Source: Salinisphaera sp. UBA6602
GTDB lineage: Bacteria > Pseudomonadota > Gammaproteobacteria > Nevskiales > Salinisphaeraceae
Length of the DNA stretch: 31,448 bases
Assembly (NCBI GenBank): GCA_002433465.1
Contig: DJIE01000063.1
Location: forward strand, 1,531 to 32,978
Reading direction: 5' to 3'
The notes below the pieces were generated by a model, which was not told the DNA's origin, did not search any database, and saw nothing but the letters and a program-made list of their open reading frames with translations. Made by a program: the position numbers and the translations under genes. Positions 1 to 8,313 of this stretch are shown in pieces; within the stretch, counting starts at the first letter, position 1, and the number at the start of each line of letters is the position of its first letter.

Positions 1-1
1 C

Positions 2-739
2 GCGACGCTGGTTTCCATCATGCACGTGAACAACGAAACCGGGGTGATTCAGGATATTGCCGCCGTGGGCGAGCGCTGCAACGCACACGGCGTGGCCCTG
101 CATGTGGATGCGGCCCAGAGCCTGGGGCGGCTGGTCATCGACGTGCAGGCCATGAATATCGCCCTGCTGTCGCTTTCGGCGCACAAGATCGGCGGGCCCA
201 AGGGCATCGGGGCGCTGTATGTGCGCCCCCGCACCGGCCTGGCGGCCCAGCTGCACGGCGGCGGCCAGCAGCGCGGGCTGCGTTCCGGCACCTTGGCGAC
301 GCATCAGATTGCCGGGTTCGGTGCGGCAGCGGCTCATGTCGCAGCGATACGCGATAGCGAACAAAAGCGCCTCGCGGTACTGCGCGAACATCTGGCCGAC
401 GCGCTTGCCGGAATTGATGGCGTTGTAAGAAACGGCGCGCCGGCCCATACGGCTGCGGCGTTTCTCAACGTCAGCGTTGCCGGCGTGCACGGCGATGCGC
501 TGCTCATGGGGCTGACTGCCGGTACGCCCGCGCTGGCGGTATCGTCCGGGGCCGCCTGCAGCGCGGCCAAGGGTCAGTCGTCGTACGTGCTGCGCGCCAT
601 GGGGCGTACGCCGCGTCAGGCCGGGGCAAGTATTCGTTTTACGCTGGGCGTATCGACCACGCTGGCACAGGTCGAGGCCGCCGCGAATCGATTCATCGAC
701 GAGGTGATGCGTCTGCGGCGTATTGCGGACGCGGCATGA
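2..739 (+). CDS. iscS: Cysteine desulfurase (IscS/NifS family), 5' end outside the window
   Basis: This is a PLP-dependent class V aminotransferase-fold enzyme that takes sulfur from L-cysteine to give alanine and a protein-bound persulfide for Fe-S cluster and thio-modification pathways in the cytoplasm. The reading frame is open from base 2, before the first ATG at base 20, so the N-terminal part is missing. The visible part has the conserved NNETG stretch, the HVDAAQS segment with the PLP-contacting Asp, SAHKIGGPKG with the Schiff-base lysine, and SSGAACSA with the catalytic cysteine on the mobile loop. The stop overlaps the next gene by ATGA, so the two are probably translationally coupled. 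With the IscU-like and IscA-like genes downstream it forms a reduced isc locus. Family assignment is firm. Whether it is the housekeeping IscS or a paralogue cannot be decided here. Confidence 0.9.
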   Translation, partial: ATLVSIMHVNNETGVIQDIAAVGERCNAHGVALHVDAAQSLGRLVIDVQAMNIALLSLSAHKIGGPKGIGALYVRPRTGLAAQLHGGGQQRGLRSGTLATHQIAGFGAAAAHVAAIRDSEQKRLAVLREHLADALAGIDGVVRNGAPAHTAAAFLNVSVAGVHGDALLMGLTAGTPALAVSSGAACSAAKGQSSYVLRAMGRTPRQAGASIRFTLGVSTTLAQVEAAANRFIDEVMRLRRIADAA

Positions 740-1122
740 GGCAGCCGGCAGTGCCGCTCTGGCAGGCACGATTTTTGAGGCCGCAGCACGCGTTGGCGGA
801 TTGTGTCATCATGCAATGGCAAGGTTCCGGGCATGCCGATACGCCGGCAGCCGACGCGCATTGCCAGCTCTGTCTGGCAGCGCAGGGCGAGGCCGGCTCG
901 GAATATATCGCGCAGGCAGCGTTCGCGGTGTTCGGCCCGCCGGTGGCGATTGCCTGCGCGGACTGGGCCTGCGAATGGTTGCAGGGCCGAACGATCGAGA
1001 CCGCACGAAGTCTTAATAGCAAGGATTTTGACAAGGCCCTGTGCCTGGCGCCCGCCGAACGCTATGCCGCGCTGTTGGTGCTCGACGCACTCAGCGCAGC
1101 GCTGGCGGACTGGGGCCCCTAG
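736..1122 (+). CDS. Degenerate IscU/NifU-N-like Fe-S scaffold homologue
   Basis: The 128-residue protein aligns by eye with the C-terminal two thirds of IscU. Its CEWLQGRTI matches the TEWVKGKSL region, and LAPAERYAALL followed by LDALSAAL matches LPPVKIHCSIL followed by EDAIKAAI. IscU normally binds the nascent cluster with three cysteines. Here the GCG cysteine is replaced in FGPPVA (P68), the KIHC cysteine is replaced by alanine in RYAAL, and only the HCQLC segment (C43, C46) lies near the first ligand position. It starts inside the stop of the desulfurase gene (ATGA) and is followed by an IscA-like gene, which supports an isc origin. It may be a non-scaffold partner of the desulfurase or a decaying scaffold. 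The homology is inferred from pattern and neighbours, so it is moderately sure. Confidence 0.65.
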   Translation: MRQPAVPLWQARFLRPQHALADCVIMQWQGSGHADTPAADAHCQLCLAAQGEAGSEYIAQAAFAVFGPPVAIACADWACEWLQGRTIETARSLNSKDFDKALCLAPAERYAALLVLDALSAALADWGP

Positions 1123-1155
1123 AACAATGCTTGGTTTATCTGGGATGATGAGCTC

Positions 1156-1503
1156 ATGAGTGAAACGCTAGTCGAACCCGAAGAGATCACGCTGACGCCG
1201 GCCGCGGCCGAGCGCATCAAAAACCAGCTGTCCAAGCGCGGCAGCGGTATCGGGCTGCGCGTGGGTGTGCGCAAGTCCGGTTGCAGCGGTTATATGTACA
1301 CCATGGACTACGCCGACGAAATCGGCGCCGAGGACGACGTCTTCGAAGGCTACGGTGCCAAAGTGGTGGTCAATCGCAAGCATCTGCCGGTACTCAAGGG
1401 CACCACGCTGGATTTTCGGTCGGAAGGGCTTAACCGCATGTTTCGATTCGAAAACCCCCACGCCAAGAACGCCTGCGGTTGCGGCGAGTCGTTCACCGTA
1501 TAG
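1156..1503 (+). CDS. A-type Fe-S carrier protein (IscA/ErpA/SufA family)
   Basis: This small cytoplasmic protein (115 residues) is an A-type carrier that passes Fe-S clusters from a scaffold to target apoproteins. The N-terminal ITLTPAAAERI, the central GCSGY (C43) and the C-terminal CGCGESF (C107, C109) give the three-cysteine signature of the family at normal length. It follows the IscU-like gene after 33 bases and precedes ndk, which matches the place of iscA in gammaproteobacterial isc loci, although hscB, hscA and fdx are missing in between. IscA, ErpA and SufA cannot be separated safely from the sequence alone. The ATG at 1156 is preceded only by a weak GATGAG ribosome-binding sequence. 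Confidence 0.88.
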   Translation: MSETLVEPEEITLTPAAAERIKNQLSKRGSGIGLRVGVRKSGCSGYMYTMDYADEIGAEDDVFEGYGAKVVVNRKHLPVLKGTTLDFRSEGLNRMFRFENPHAKNACGCGESFTV

Positions 1504-1522
1504 CGCCTCGAACGCGGCCCGC

Positions 1523-1552
1523 CTGACAAGCCGCGCTTCCAAACGCTACAAT
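1523..1552 (+). promoter_or_regulatory. Possible sigma-70 promoter for ndk
   Basis: CTGACA (1523-1528) and TACAAT (1547-1552) are separated by 18 bases in the 126-base gap before ndk. A transcript would begin near 1560, leaving a leader of about 70 bases. Read by eye only. Confidence 0.35.
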
Positions 1553-1619
1553 GGGAGGTTAGCTTTCGCACCAGCGCGCTGCTGGCGCGACGTTTTTAAT
1601 CGATTTTGTAGTTCCATTA

Positions 1620-1625
1620 GGGAGA
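1620..1625 (+). promoter_or_regulatory. Ribosome-binding site of ndk
   Basis: GGGAGA ends four bases before the ATG at 1630. It is one of the clearest Shine-Dalgarno sequences in the window and fixes the ndk start. Confidence 0.8.
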
Positions 1626-1629
1626 ACCC

Positions 1630-2055
1630 ATGGCCGTTGAGCGCACCCTGTCCATCATCAAGCCCGATGCCGTCGCCAAGAACGTAATCGGCGAGATTCT
1701 CAGCCGGTTCGAGAAGGCCGACCTGCGGATTATCGGCGCGCGTATGGTGCAGCTGTCCCGCGAGGACGCAGAAAAATTCTATGCCGTGCACTCCGAGCGT
1801 GGTTTCTTCAACGACCTGGTGTCGTTCATGATCTCCGGTCCGGTCATGGTGCAGGCGCTTGAAGGCGAGAACGCCATCGCCAAGAACCGCGACCTGATGG
1901 GCGCGACCAACCCCAAGGAAGCCGAAGCCGGCACCATCCGCGGCGATTTCGCCGAGTCCATCGATGCCAACGCCGTACACGGCTCGGACGCGCCGGAAAC
2001 CGCGGAACAGGAAATCGCTTTCTTCTTCGGGCAGGACGGCCTCTGCCCGCGCTAG
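1630..2055 (+). CDS. ndk: Nucleoside diphosphate kinase
   Basis: Ndk transfers the terminal phosphate of ATP to nucleoside diphosphates through a phospho-histidine, balancing cytoplasmic NTP and dNTP pools. The 141-residue product has the normal length. It carries [12 protein letters not shown] at the N-terminus, a GATNP substrate-binding segment, TIRGDF, and NAVHGSD with the phospho-accepting histidine at residue 117. A clear ribosome-binding site supports the start. Its position between an isc-type gene and rlmN is conserved in gammaproteobacteria. Identification is secure. Confidence 0.97.
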   Translation: MAVERTLSIIKPDAVAKNVIGEILSRFEKADLRIIGARMVQLSREDAEKFYAVHSERGFFNDLVSFMISGPVMVQALEGENAIAKNRDLMGATNPKEAEAGTIRGDFAESIDANAVHGSDAPETAEQEIAFFFGQDGLCPR

Positions 2056-2077
2056 TTCGCAACCGCGCTATTCGCTC

Positions 2078-3259
2078 ATGAGTACGATCGTCAGCGACAC
2101 CACCGACACTGCCACAACGCCGGCCAAAACCGCGCGCGTGAACCTGTTCGGTCTGGATCGCGAGGCCATGTCGGCCTTTTTTCGTGAACATGGCGAATCC
2201 GCGTTTCGGGCCAAGCAGGTCATGCAGTGGATCTATGCCCGCGGCGTGACCGACTTTTCGGCGATGACGGATCTGTCCAAGGCGCTGCGTGAGCGTCTGC
2301 CCGACATCGCCGAGATTCGGCCGCCGGCCAAGATCCGCGAGCAGAAAGCCAGCGATGGCACCCGCAAATGGCTGCTCGCGGTCACCGAGGATCTGGATCC
2401 GGACAATGCCATCGAGGCGGTCTATATCCCCGAAGCCGATCGCGCGACGCTGTGTATTTCGTCGCAGATCGGCTGCGCGCTGGATTGTTCGTTCTGTGCC
2501 ACCGGCAAGCAGGGGCTCAACCGCAACCTGACTACGGCTGAAATCGTCGGTCAGGTGTGGATGGCCGAGCATGACCTGCGTGCCCAGGGCATGGTGCACG
2601 GCGAGCGGGCACTGTCGAACATCGTGTTCATGGGCATGGGCGAGCCGCTGGCCAACTACCGAGCGGTGGTGCCGGCGATTCGAATCCTGCTCGACGACTA
2701 CGGCTTTGGCCTGTCGAAACGGCGGGTTACGGTGTCGACTTCGGGTATGGTGCCGTTTATGGATCGCCTGCGAGAAGAAGTCGATGTTGCCCTGGCCGTG
2801 TCGCTGCATGCGCCCACCGACGCGCTGCGCGACGAGCTCGTGCCGATCAATCGCAAGTATCCGCTGGCCGAGCTGATGGGCGCCTGCGATCGCTATGTCG
2901 AAGGCAAGCAGCGTCGTGCCCACGTCGTCTACGAATATGTGCTGCTCAACGGCGTGAACGACAACCCCGAGCAGGCGCGCGGGCTGGTCAAACTGCTGGC
3001 CGATCGGCCGGCCAAGATCAACCTCATCCCGTTCAACGCGTTTGAAGGCAGCGGCTACAGCCGGCCCGACGAAGCCCGTATTCGCCAGTTTCAGGACATC
3101 CTGCACAACAAGGGGCTGCGTACGACGGTGCGGCGCACCCGCGGCGACGATATCGACGCGGCCTGCGGCCAGCTGGTCGGGCGCGTACGCAGCAAGCAGA
3201 AGCGCCATTTTCGCGACGTGCCGATACGGGTCGAGAGCAAACGGGCCACACCGGTATGA
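2078..3259 (+). CDS. rlmN: Dual-specificity 23S rRNA/tRNA adenine-C2 methyltransferase RlmN
   Basis: RlmN is a radical SAM enzyme that methylates C2 of A2503 in 23S rRNA and of A37 in certain tRNAs. The 393-residue protein has the family's Cx3Cx2C cluster motif (C133, C137, C140) in GCALDCSFC, followed by [18 protein letters not shown] and [10 protein letters not shown]-terminal cysteine in DAACGQL matches the residue that forms the covalent protein-RNA intermediate. The ATG at 2078 lies 22 bases after the ndk stop. An upstream in-frame ATG at 1964 would lie inside ndk and adds residues unlike the family, so it was not used. The gene overlaps pilW by ATGA. Confidence 0.97.
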   Translation: MSTIVSDTTDTATTPAKTARVNLFGLDREAMSAFFREHGESAFRAKQVMQWIYARGVTDFSAMTDLSKALRERLPDIAEIRPPAKIREQKASDGTRKWLLAVTEDLDPDNAIEAVYIPEADRATLCISSQIGCALDCSFCATGKQGLNRNLTTAEIVGQVWMAEHDLRAQGMVHGERALSNIVFMGMGEPLANYRAVVPAIRILLDDYGFGLSKRRVTVSTSGMVPFMDRLREEVDVALAVSLHAPTDALRDELVPINRKYPLAELMGACDRYVEGKQRRAHVVYEYVLLNGVNDNPEQARGLVKLLADRPAKINLIPFNAFEGSGYSRPDEARIRQFQDILHNKGLRTTVRRTRGDDIDAACGQLVGRVRSKQKRHFRDVPIRVESKRATPV

Positions 3260-4008
3260 GCAGGCTGCGTTCGGGGGCGGTTATCGCGCTGCTGTCCGTG
3301 CTCGTAGCGTTGGCCGGCTGTGCCGGTGGCAAAAACGCCGTCGACAACCAGCGTGCGGCAGAAGCCAATGCCAGCCTCGGCGCCGATTTCCTGCGCAAGC
3401 AGGACAACGAGAATGCCCTGTCGCGTTTCAAGCGCGCCCTGGATTACGACAGCAGCAATACGACCGCGAACTGGGGCATGGCCATCGTCAGCGAGCGCCT
3501 TGGCGAGGACGAGGACGCGAAACGCTACTACGAAAAAACGCTCGGCCTGCAGCCGAATGCGGCGATCTACAACAGCTATGCGGCGTTCCTGTGCAAGCAG
3601 GGCGACGTCGATCGCGCCGTTCGCTATTTCGAACGCTCGGCAAACGACGAGCGCTATCCGGGGCGTGCGGATGCCATGGCCAACGCCGGGCTGTGCCTGC
3701 ACCGAGCGGGGCAGGCGAAGAGCGCCGAGCAGTATTATCGCCAGGCGCTCGCCATGGATTCAGAGCAGCTCACGGCACTTACGGGCATGGCCCGGCTGCA
3801 GTTCGAGCAGGGCGATTTCCTGCGTGCCCGGGCCTTCAACGAGCGCGCCGACAGCGTCGCCCAGCTCGACGCCGATCAGCTGCTGCTGGCCGCGCGCATA
3901 GAACTCGCGCTCGGCGATCGCGATGCGGCCGCAGCCTATATCGAGCGCCATAATGCCCGCGAACCAAGTGCGACGTTGTCGCTGCGCCAACTGGAGCAAT
4001 CGCGCTGA
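3256..4008 (+). CDS. pilW: Type IV pilus biogenesis/stability lipoprotein PilW (PilF), TPR protein
   Basis: PilW/PilF is an outer-membrane lipoprotein that helps the PilQ secretin assemble for type IV pili. The 250-residue product has a lipoprotein signal ending in LAGC (C22). Several tetratricopeptide repeats follow from about residue 40 to 210, with spaced elements such as [16 protein letters not shown] and VRYFERSA. It overlaps rlmN (ATGA) and rodZ (TGATG), so coupled translation is likely. Family and position between rlmN and rodZ agree. No other pilus gene is in the window. Confidence 0.9.
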   Translation: MSRLRSGAVIALLSVLVALAGCAGGKNAVDNQRAAEANASLGADFLRKQDNENALSRFKRALDYDSSNTTANWGMAIVSERLGEDEDAKRYYEKTLGLQPNAAIYNSYAAFLCKQGDVDRAVRYFERSANDERYPGRADAMANAGLCLHRAGQAKSAEQYYRQALAMDSEQLTALTGMARLQFEQGDFLRARAFNERADSVAQLDADQLLLAARIELALGDRDAAAAYIERHNAREPSATLSLRQLEQSR

Positions 4009-5042
4009 TGAACGAACCGACACAGTCTTCCGAAGAACAGGCAGGCGAGCGCGCCGGCCGTAGCCGTTCGGACATGCAATCGCCGGGCGAGATTCTGCGC
4101 GAAGGACGGCTTGCCCACGACTGGTCCGTAGAGGACCTCTGCGCGGAAACCAAGCTGTCCGAAAAAGCCGTCCATGCGCTGGAAAACAACCAGTTCGATG
4201 AGCTCTCGCAGCCCATCTTCGCCGGCGGCTACTATCGTCAGTGCGCCAAGGTGCTGGATATCGACACCGAGCGCATGATGGCGGCCTATGCCGCCTGGGG
4301 CGGCAAGAAAACCTCGTCGGCCACGGCACAGCCGGCCGCGGTGGAAGTGGTGCCGCAGGACGTCACGCCGCCCAACTGGCGCGCCTTCGGCGCGATCGGC
4401 GTGGTGGTGCTGCTCGCCGTGGTAGGCGCGGTGTTTATCTTCATGCCCGACGCCGATCTGCCCGACGAAAACGGCGCCGCCAGCGGCACCGGCACCGCCG
4501 GTATTTCCGAAAGCACGCAACGCCCGACGGTGGGCAGCGGTAACAGCAGTGCGACCGGCGGCGGCATGCCCCGCAGCTCGCGTGATTCCGGCACCAGTCT
4601 GCGCGTATCGCCGGGTACCGGCGCCTCCGGCAACGGCATGCGCTCCGGCAGCGATGCGTCCGCCGGGTCTGCGGGTGCCAGCACCGGTCAGCGCATGGGC
4701 GGGCGCAACGTCAACGACACGCTCGGCATCGACCGCGAAGCCGAGCGCCGTGAGCGCGATCAGGCCCCGCCGCCGCAGCCGCAGGTGGCTGCCAATCATC
4801 TGGTGGTGACCTTTACCGACCGCTCCTGGGTGGATATCCGGGATGCCAGCGGGTCGCGTCTGCTCACCGGCATTTACGATGCCGGCGACAGCCGCGAGTT
4901 CGATGGCGAAGCGCCGTATCGGATCACGCTCGGCTATGCGCCGGGGGTATCCATGACGATCGGCGGCGAAGACGTCGATATCAAGTCGCAGACCACCAGC
5001 AACAGCACCGCCCGACTGACCGTCGAAGCCCGCGACAGCTAA
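4008..5042 (+). CDS. rodZ: Cytoskeletal shape protein RodZ
   Basis: RodZ is a bitopic inner-membrane protein that links MreB filaments to the cell-wall elongation machinery. Residues 20-95 form a Cro/CI-like helix-turn-helix domain with the typical GEILREGR start and an [16 protein letters not shown] stretch. One membrane helix lies at about 126-146. A long periplasmic linker rich in Gly, Ser and Thr (about 150-235) leads to a DUF4115 beta domain with [14 protein letters not shown] near 270. At 344 residues the size is normal. The start overlaps the pilW stop by one base. ispG, the usual next gene, is absent. The linker is low-complexity, so its length may vary among relatives. Confidence 0.92.
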   Translation: MNEPTQSSEEQAGERAGRSRSDMQSPGEILREGRLAHDWSVEDLCAETKLSEKAVHALENNQFDELSQPIFAGGYYRQCAKVLDIDTERMMAAYAAWGGKKTSSATAQPAAVEVVPQDVTPPNWRAFGAIGVVVLLAVVGAVFIFMPDADLPDENGAASGTGTAGISESTQRPTVGSGNSSATGGGMPRSSRDSGTSLRVSPGTGASGNGMRSGSDASAGSAGASTGQRMGGRNVNDTLGIDREAERRERDQAPPPQPQVAANHLVVTFTDRSWVDIRDASGSRLLTGIYDAGDSREFDGEAPYRITLGYAPGVSMTIGGEDVDIKSQTTSNSTARLTVEARDS

Positions 5043-5059
5043 AGAAGTTCGTTCGATCC

Positions 5060-6334
5060 ATGAGCCAGCGTATTCAGTCCATCCGCGGGATGAACGACAT
5101 CCTCCCGGCCGACAACGCCGCCTGGGCCACCCTCGAACGCGTGGCCGCGCGCGTGTTCGCCGGCTACGGCTACGAACAGATCCGGCTGCCGATCATGGAG
5201 CGCACGGGCCTGTTCAAGCGGGCGGTGGGCGAAGTGACCGACATCGTCGAAAAAGAGATGTACACCTTCGAGGATCGCGGTGGCGAATCGTTGTCGCTGC
5301 GCCCCGAGGGTACGGCCGGCGCGGTGCGTGCCGGTATCGAGCACGGCCTGTTGCACAACGCCACCCAGCGTCTTTGGTATACCGGCCCGATGTTTCGCTA
5401 CGAGCGACCGCAGAAGGGCCGCTATCGCCAGTTCCATCAGTTCGGTGTCGAGGCCTTCGGCCAGATCGGGCCGGATGTGGATATCGAACAGATCGCCATG
5501 GCCGCACGCCTGTTCGCCGCGCTCGGCGTCACCGGCATGCGCCTGCAGATCAACACCCTAGGCACCCCCGAAGAACGCGCCGATTATCGCGACGCGCTGC
5601 ATGCCTACTTCAGCGCGCATCACGAGCGGCTCGACGAAGACAGCAAGCGCCGCCTGGATCGCAATCCGCTGCGTATTCTCGATACCAAGAACCCGGCCAT
5701 GGCCGATCTTGTGGCCGAAGCACCCACGCTGCGCGAATATCTCGGCGCCGAGTCGAGTGCCCACTTCGAGGGGCTGTGCCAGGGGCTGGAAGCGCTGGGT
5801 ATCGACTACACGATCAACCCCCGCCTCGTACGCGGCCTGGACTATTACACGCGTACGGTGTTTGAGTGGATCACCGCCGATCTCGGGGCCCAGGACGCGG
5901 TCTGCTCCGGTGGGCGCTTCGACGGTCTGGTCGAACAGCTGGGCGGCAGCGCGACGCCGGCGATGGGCTTTGCCCTCGGTGTGGAGCGCCTGATTGCGCT
6001 CATGCTCGATCAGAACGTGCCCCTGGACGACCTCAAGCCGCAGGTCTATCTCATCCATACCGGCGATAGCACATCTGCACGCGTGCCGGCGCTGGCCGAG
6101 GCGCTGCGTGACGCGCTGCCCGAGCTGCGCCTGCGGGTGCACGCCGGCGGCGGCAGCATGAAGTCGCAGTTCAAGCGGGCCGACAAGAGCGGCGCGCAGC
6201 TGGCGCTGATATTCGGCGACGACGAGGCCGCGGCCGACGAGATCCAGATCAAGCCGCTGACCGATGCGCGCGAACAGGAACGCGTGGCCATCGACGCCGC
6301 AGCCGAACGTATCGCCACGCTACTGGCCGGCTAG
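5060..6334 (+). CDS. hisS: Histidyl-tRNA synthetase
   Basis: HisS charges tRNA-His with histidine in the cytoplasm. The 424-residue class II synthetase begins [12 protein letters not shown], has motif 2 in [17 protein letters not shown], the HisRS-specific [11 protein letters not shown], the glycine-rich SGGRFDGLV, motif 3 in [10 protein letters not shown], and a C-terminal anticodon-binding domain from about residue 325. Size is normal for the family. It starts 17 bases after rodZ with AAAGAAG upstream as a distant ribosome-binding sequence. A 73-base, locally AT-richer gap follows before yfgM and may hold a promoter. Confidence 0.97.
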   Translation: MSQRIQSIRGMNDILPADNAAWATLERVAARVFAGYGYEQIRLPIMERTGLFKRAVGEVTDIVEKEMYTFEDRGGESLSLRPEGTAGAVRAGIEHGLLHNATQRLWYTGPMFRYERPQKGRYRQFHQFGVEAFGQIGPDVDIEQIAMAARLFAALGVTGMRLQINTLGTPEERADYRDALHAYFSAHHERLDEDSKRRLDRNPLRILDTKNPAMADLVAEAPTLREYLGAESSAHFEGLCQGLEALGIDYTINPRLVRGLDYYTRTVFEWITADLGAQDAVCSGGRFDGLVEQLGGSATPAMGFALGVERLIALMLDQNVPLDDLKPQVYLIHTGDSTSARVPALAEALRDALPELRLRVHAGGGSMKSQFKRADKSGAQLALIFGDDEAAADEIQIKPLTDAREQERVAIDAAAERIATLLAG

Positions 6335-6407
6335 TCGGGAACGACGCCGCCGATTCGCAGTCTGTATCTTCGTGTTTTCCAATCAATAACAAAGCAAAGC
6401 GCAACGC

Positions 6408-7076
6408 ATGGCCGAATTCGATAACGACGAGATGAGCCGCCTGAAGAGATTCTGGGCAGGCAACGGTTCGGCGCTGGTCATCGGGGTCGTGCTCGGGCTG
6501 GTGGTGATCATCGGCTGGCAGGGCTGGCAGTGGTACCAGGATCGCCAGGCCGTCAAGGCTGCCGATATCTACCAGCAGATCGAACCGGCCCTGGCCGGTG
6601 ACAGCGTCGACGACAAGGCCCTGGAAACCGTCGAGCGCCTGAAAAACGACTATGCGGACACGCCCTATGCCGCAGATGCCGCCATGCGGCTGGCCAGCCA
6701 GTACGTACAACAGCAGGACTACGACAAGGCCCGCGAGCAGCTGGTCTGGGTGAGCGAAAACGCCGCCAACGAGGGCGTGGCGCATATCGCCCGCGTTCGC
6801 GCGGCCCGTCTGTTGTGGACCCAGGACAAGCCGGACGAGGCATTGAGCCTGCTCGATAGCGAGCACCCGGCGGCCTTCGATGCGCTCTATGCCGAAACGC
6901 GGGGCGATATTCTGGCCGCCCAGGGCGATCGTGAAGGCGCCTACAAGGCGTATCAGATCGCCCTGGAAAGCCTGCCGCCGGATATCGCCACCCGGGCGCT
7001 CGAAACCAAGATTGCCGACAACGCGCCGGCCGATGCCGCCGACGCGCCGACCGACTCGAACAGCGCTTCATCATGA
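6408..7076 (+). CDS. yfgM: YfgM-like inner-membrane TPR protein (DUF2133, SecYEG/periplasmic chaperone partner)
   Basis: YfgM is a type II membrane protein found with the SecYEG translocon and PpiD, where its periplasmic TPR domain helps secreted proteins. The 222-residue product has a short cytoplasmic N-terminus, one membrane helix at about 24-42, and a helical TPR-like domain with repeats such as AADAAMRLASQYVQQQDY and ARAARLLWTQ. The C-terminus is rich in Ala, Asp and Pro. It lies between hisS and bamB as in E. coli and overlaps bamB by ATGA, tying two envelope-assembly proteins together. Confidence 0.9.
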   Translation: MAEFDNDEMSRLKRFWAGNGSALVIGVVLGLVVIIGWQGWQWYQDRQAVKAADIYQQIEPALAGDSVDDKALETVERLKNDYADTPYAADAAMRLASQYVQQQDYDKAREQLVWVSENAANEGVAHIARVRAARLLWTQDKPDEALSLLDSEHPAAFDALYAETRGDILAAQGDREGAYKAYQIALESLPPDIATRALETKIADNAPADAADAPTDSNSASS

Positions 7077-8257
7077 ATCATCGAAACAATACGTTCCTCA
7101 AGACCACCGGTGCGGCCGTCGTATTGGCCGTGAGCAGCGCAGTGCTGACCGCCTGTGGCGGCGGTGCGAACGTGGCCGAGCCGACGCCGCTGGCCACGCT
7201 CGAGTCGCCGGCCTATCGCATGCAGACGGTCTGGAAGACCGACGCGGGCGAAGGCGCCGGCGACTACGTAAGCGGCTTCGAGCCGGTAGTCAAAGGCGAA
7301 CGCCTGTATGTCGGTAACAAGGACGGCTACGTCATGGCGCTCGATCTGGCCACCGGCCGCAAGATCTGGCGTTCACGCACCGGCGACCGGCTGATCTCCG
7401 GGCCGTCGCTGGCCGGTGGCCGGCTGTTGCTCGGCACGCGCGACGGCCAGGTCGTGGCGCTGTCGGCCGAGACCGGCGAACGCGAATGGACCGCGGCGCT
7501 GTCGAGCGAAATCATTTCCGCGCCGGCGGCCACCGATGACACCGCGGTCGCGCGTACGCTCGACGGCCGGCTCGTGGCACTCGACATGGCCGACGGCAAG
7601 CGCCGCTGGAGCATCGAGCGCAACGTGCCGACGCTGACCCTGCGCGGTACCTCGTCGCCGGTCATCGTCGGCGACACGGTCTATGCCGGCCTGGACAACG
7701 GCAACGTACTGGCGCTGGACGTCGCCACCGGCGAAGAACGCTGGTCGCAGACCATTGCCTTTCCGAGCGGTCGCTCGGAGCTGGAGCGTATCGTCGATAT
7801 CGACGCCGACCCGCTGGTGGTCAACAACGAACTCTATGCCGTGAGCGCGGGCGGGCAGCTGGCTTCGCTGGCCACCACGTCGGGGCGCGTACGCTGGCGT
7901 CACGAGCTGGCCTCGGAAAAGGCGCTGGCGCTAGACGAAGGCAACATCTACGCCGTCGATCGTGACAGCGTGGTCTGGGCGGTCAATCGTCTGACCGGCA
8001 ACGAACGCTGGCAGCAGGACGGCCTCGAATATCGCAAGCTCTCCGGGCCCGCGCTTCTGGCCGGTGACCTGGTGGTCGGCGACTACGACGGCTACGTACA
8101 CTGGCTGTCGGCCGACGACGGCCGCGTGATCGCACGCGGGCGCCCGTTCAAGGAACCGATCCGCTCGCAGCCGCTGGTGGTGGGGGATCGCGTGATCGTG
8201 GTCGGCGCCTATGGTGAAGTCGCTGCACTACGCTTCACCGCCCGCGACGAGCGCTAG
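7073..8257 (+). CDS. bamB: Outer-membrane assembly lipoprotein BamB
   Basis: BamB is the beta-propeller lipoprotein of the BAM complex, which folds beta-barrel proteins into the outer membrane. The 394-residue protein has a lipoprotein signal ending LTAC (C28). It then shows eight PQQ-like blades with recurring units such as ALDLATGRKIWRS, ALDVATGEERWSQ and AVNRLTGNERWQQ. Length agrees with the family. The start overlaps yfgM by four bases. Its position before der is conserved. Confidence 0.95.
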   Translation: MNHRNNTFLKTTGAAVVLAVSSAVLTACGGGANVAEPTPLATLESPAYRMQTVWKTDAGEGAGDYVSGFEPVVKGERLYVGNKDGYVMALDLATGRKIWRSRTGDRLISGPSLAGGRLLLGTRDGQVVALSAETGEREWTAALSSEIISAPAATDDTAVARTLDGRLVALDMADGKRRWSIERNVPTLTLRGTSSPVIVGDTVYAGLDNGNVLALDVATGEERWSQTIAFPSGRSELERIVDIDADPLVVNNELYAVSAGGQLASLATTSGRVRWRHELASEKALALDEGNIYAVDRDSVVWAVNRLTGNERWQQDGLEYRKLSGPALLAGDLVVGDYDGYVHWLSADDGRVIARGRPFKEPIRSQPLVVGDRVIVVGAYGEVAALRFTARDER

Positions 8258-8313
8258 CCATTACTACCGACGAACCCGACTTCGAAGACGTCAGCGATAC
8301 ACCGGCGCCCACG

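Noticed and set aside
1844..3208. Minus-strand frame of about 450 codons opposite ndk/rlmN
   Set aside because: It spans two well-identified genes on the other strand and shows no family features.
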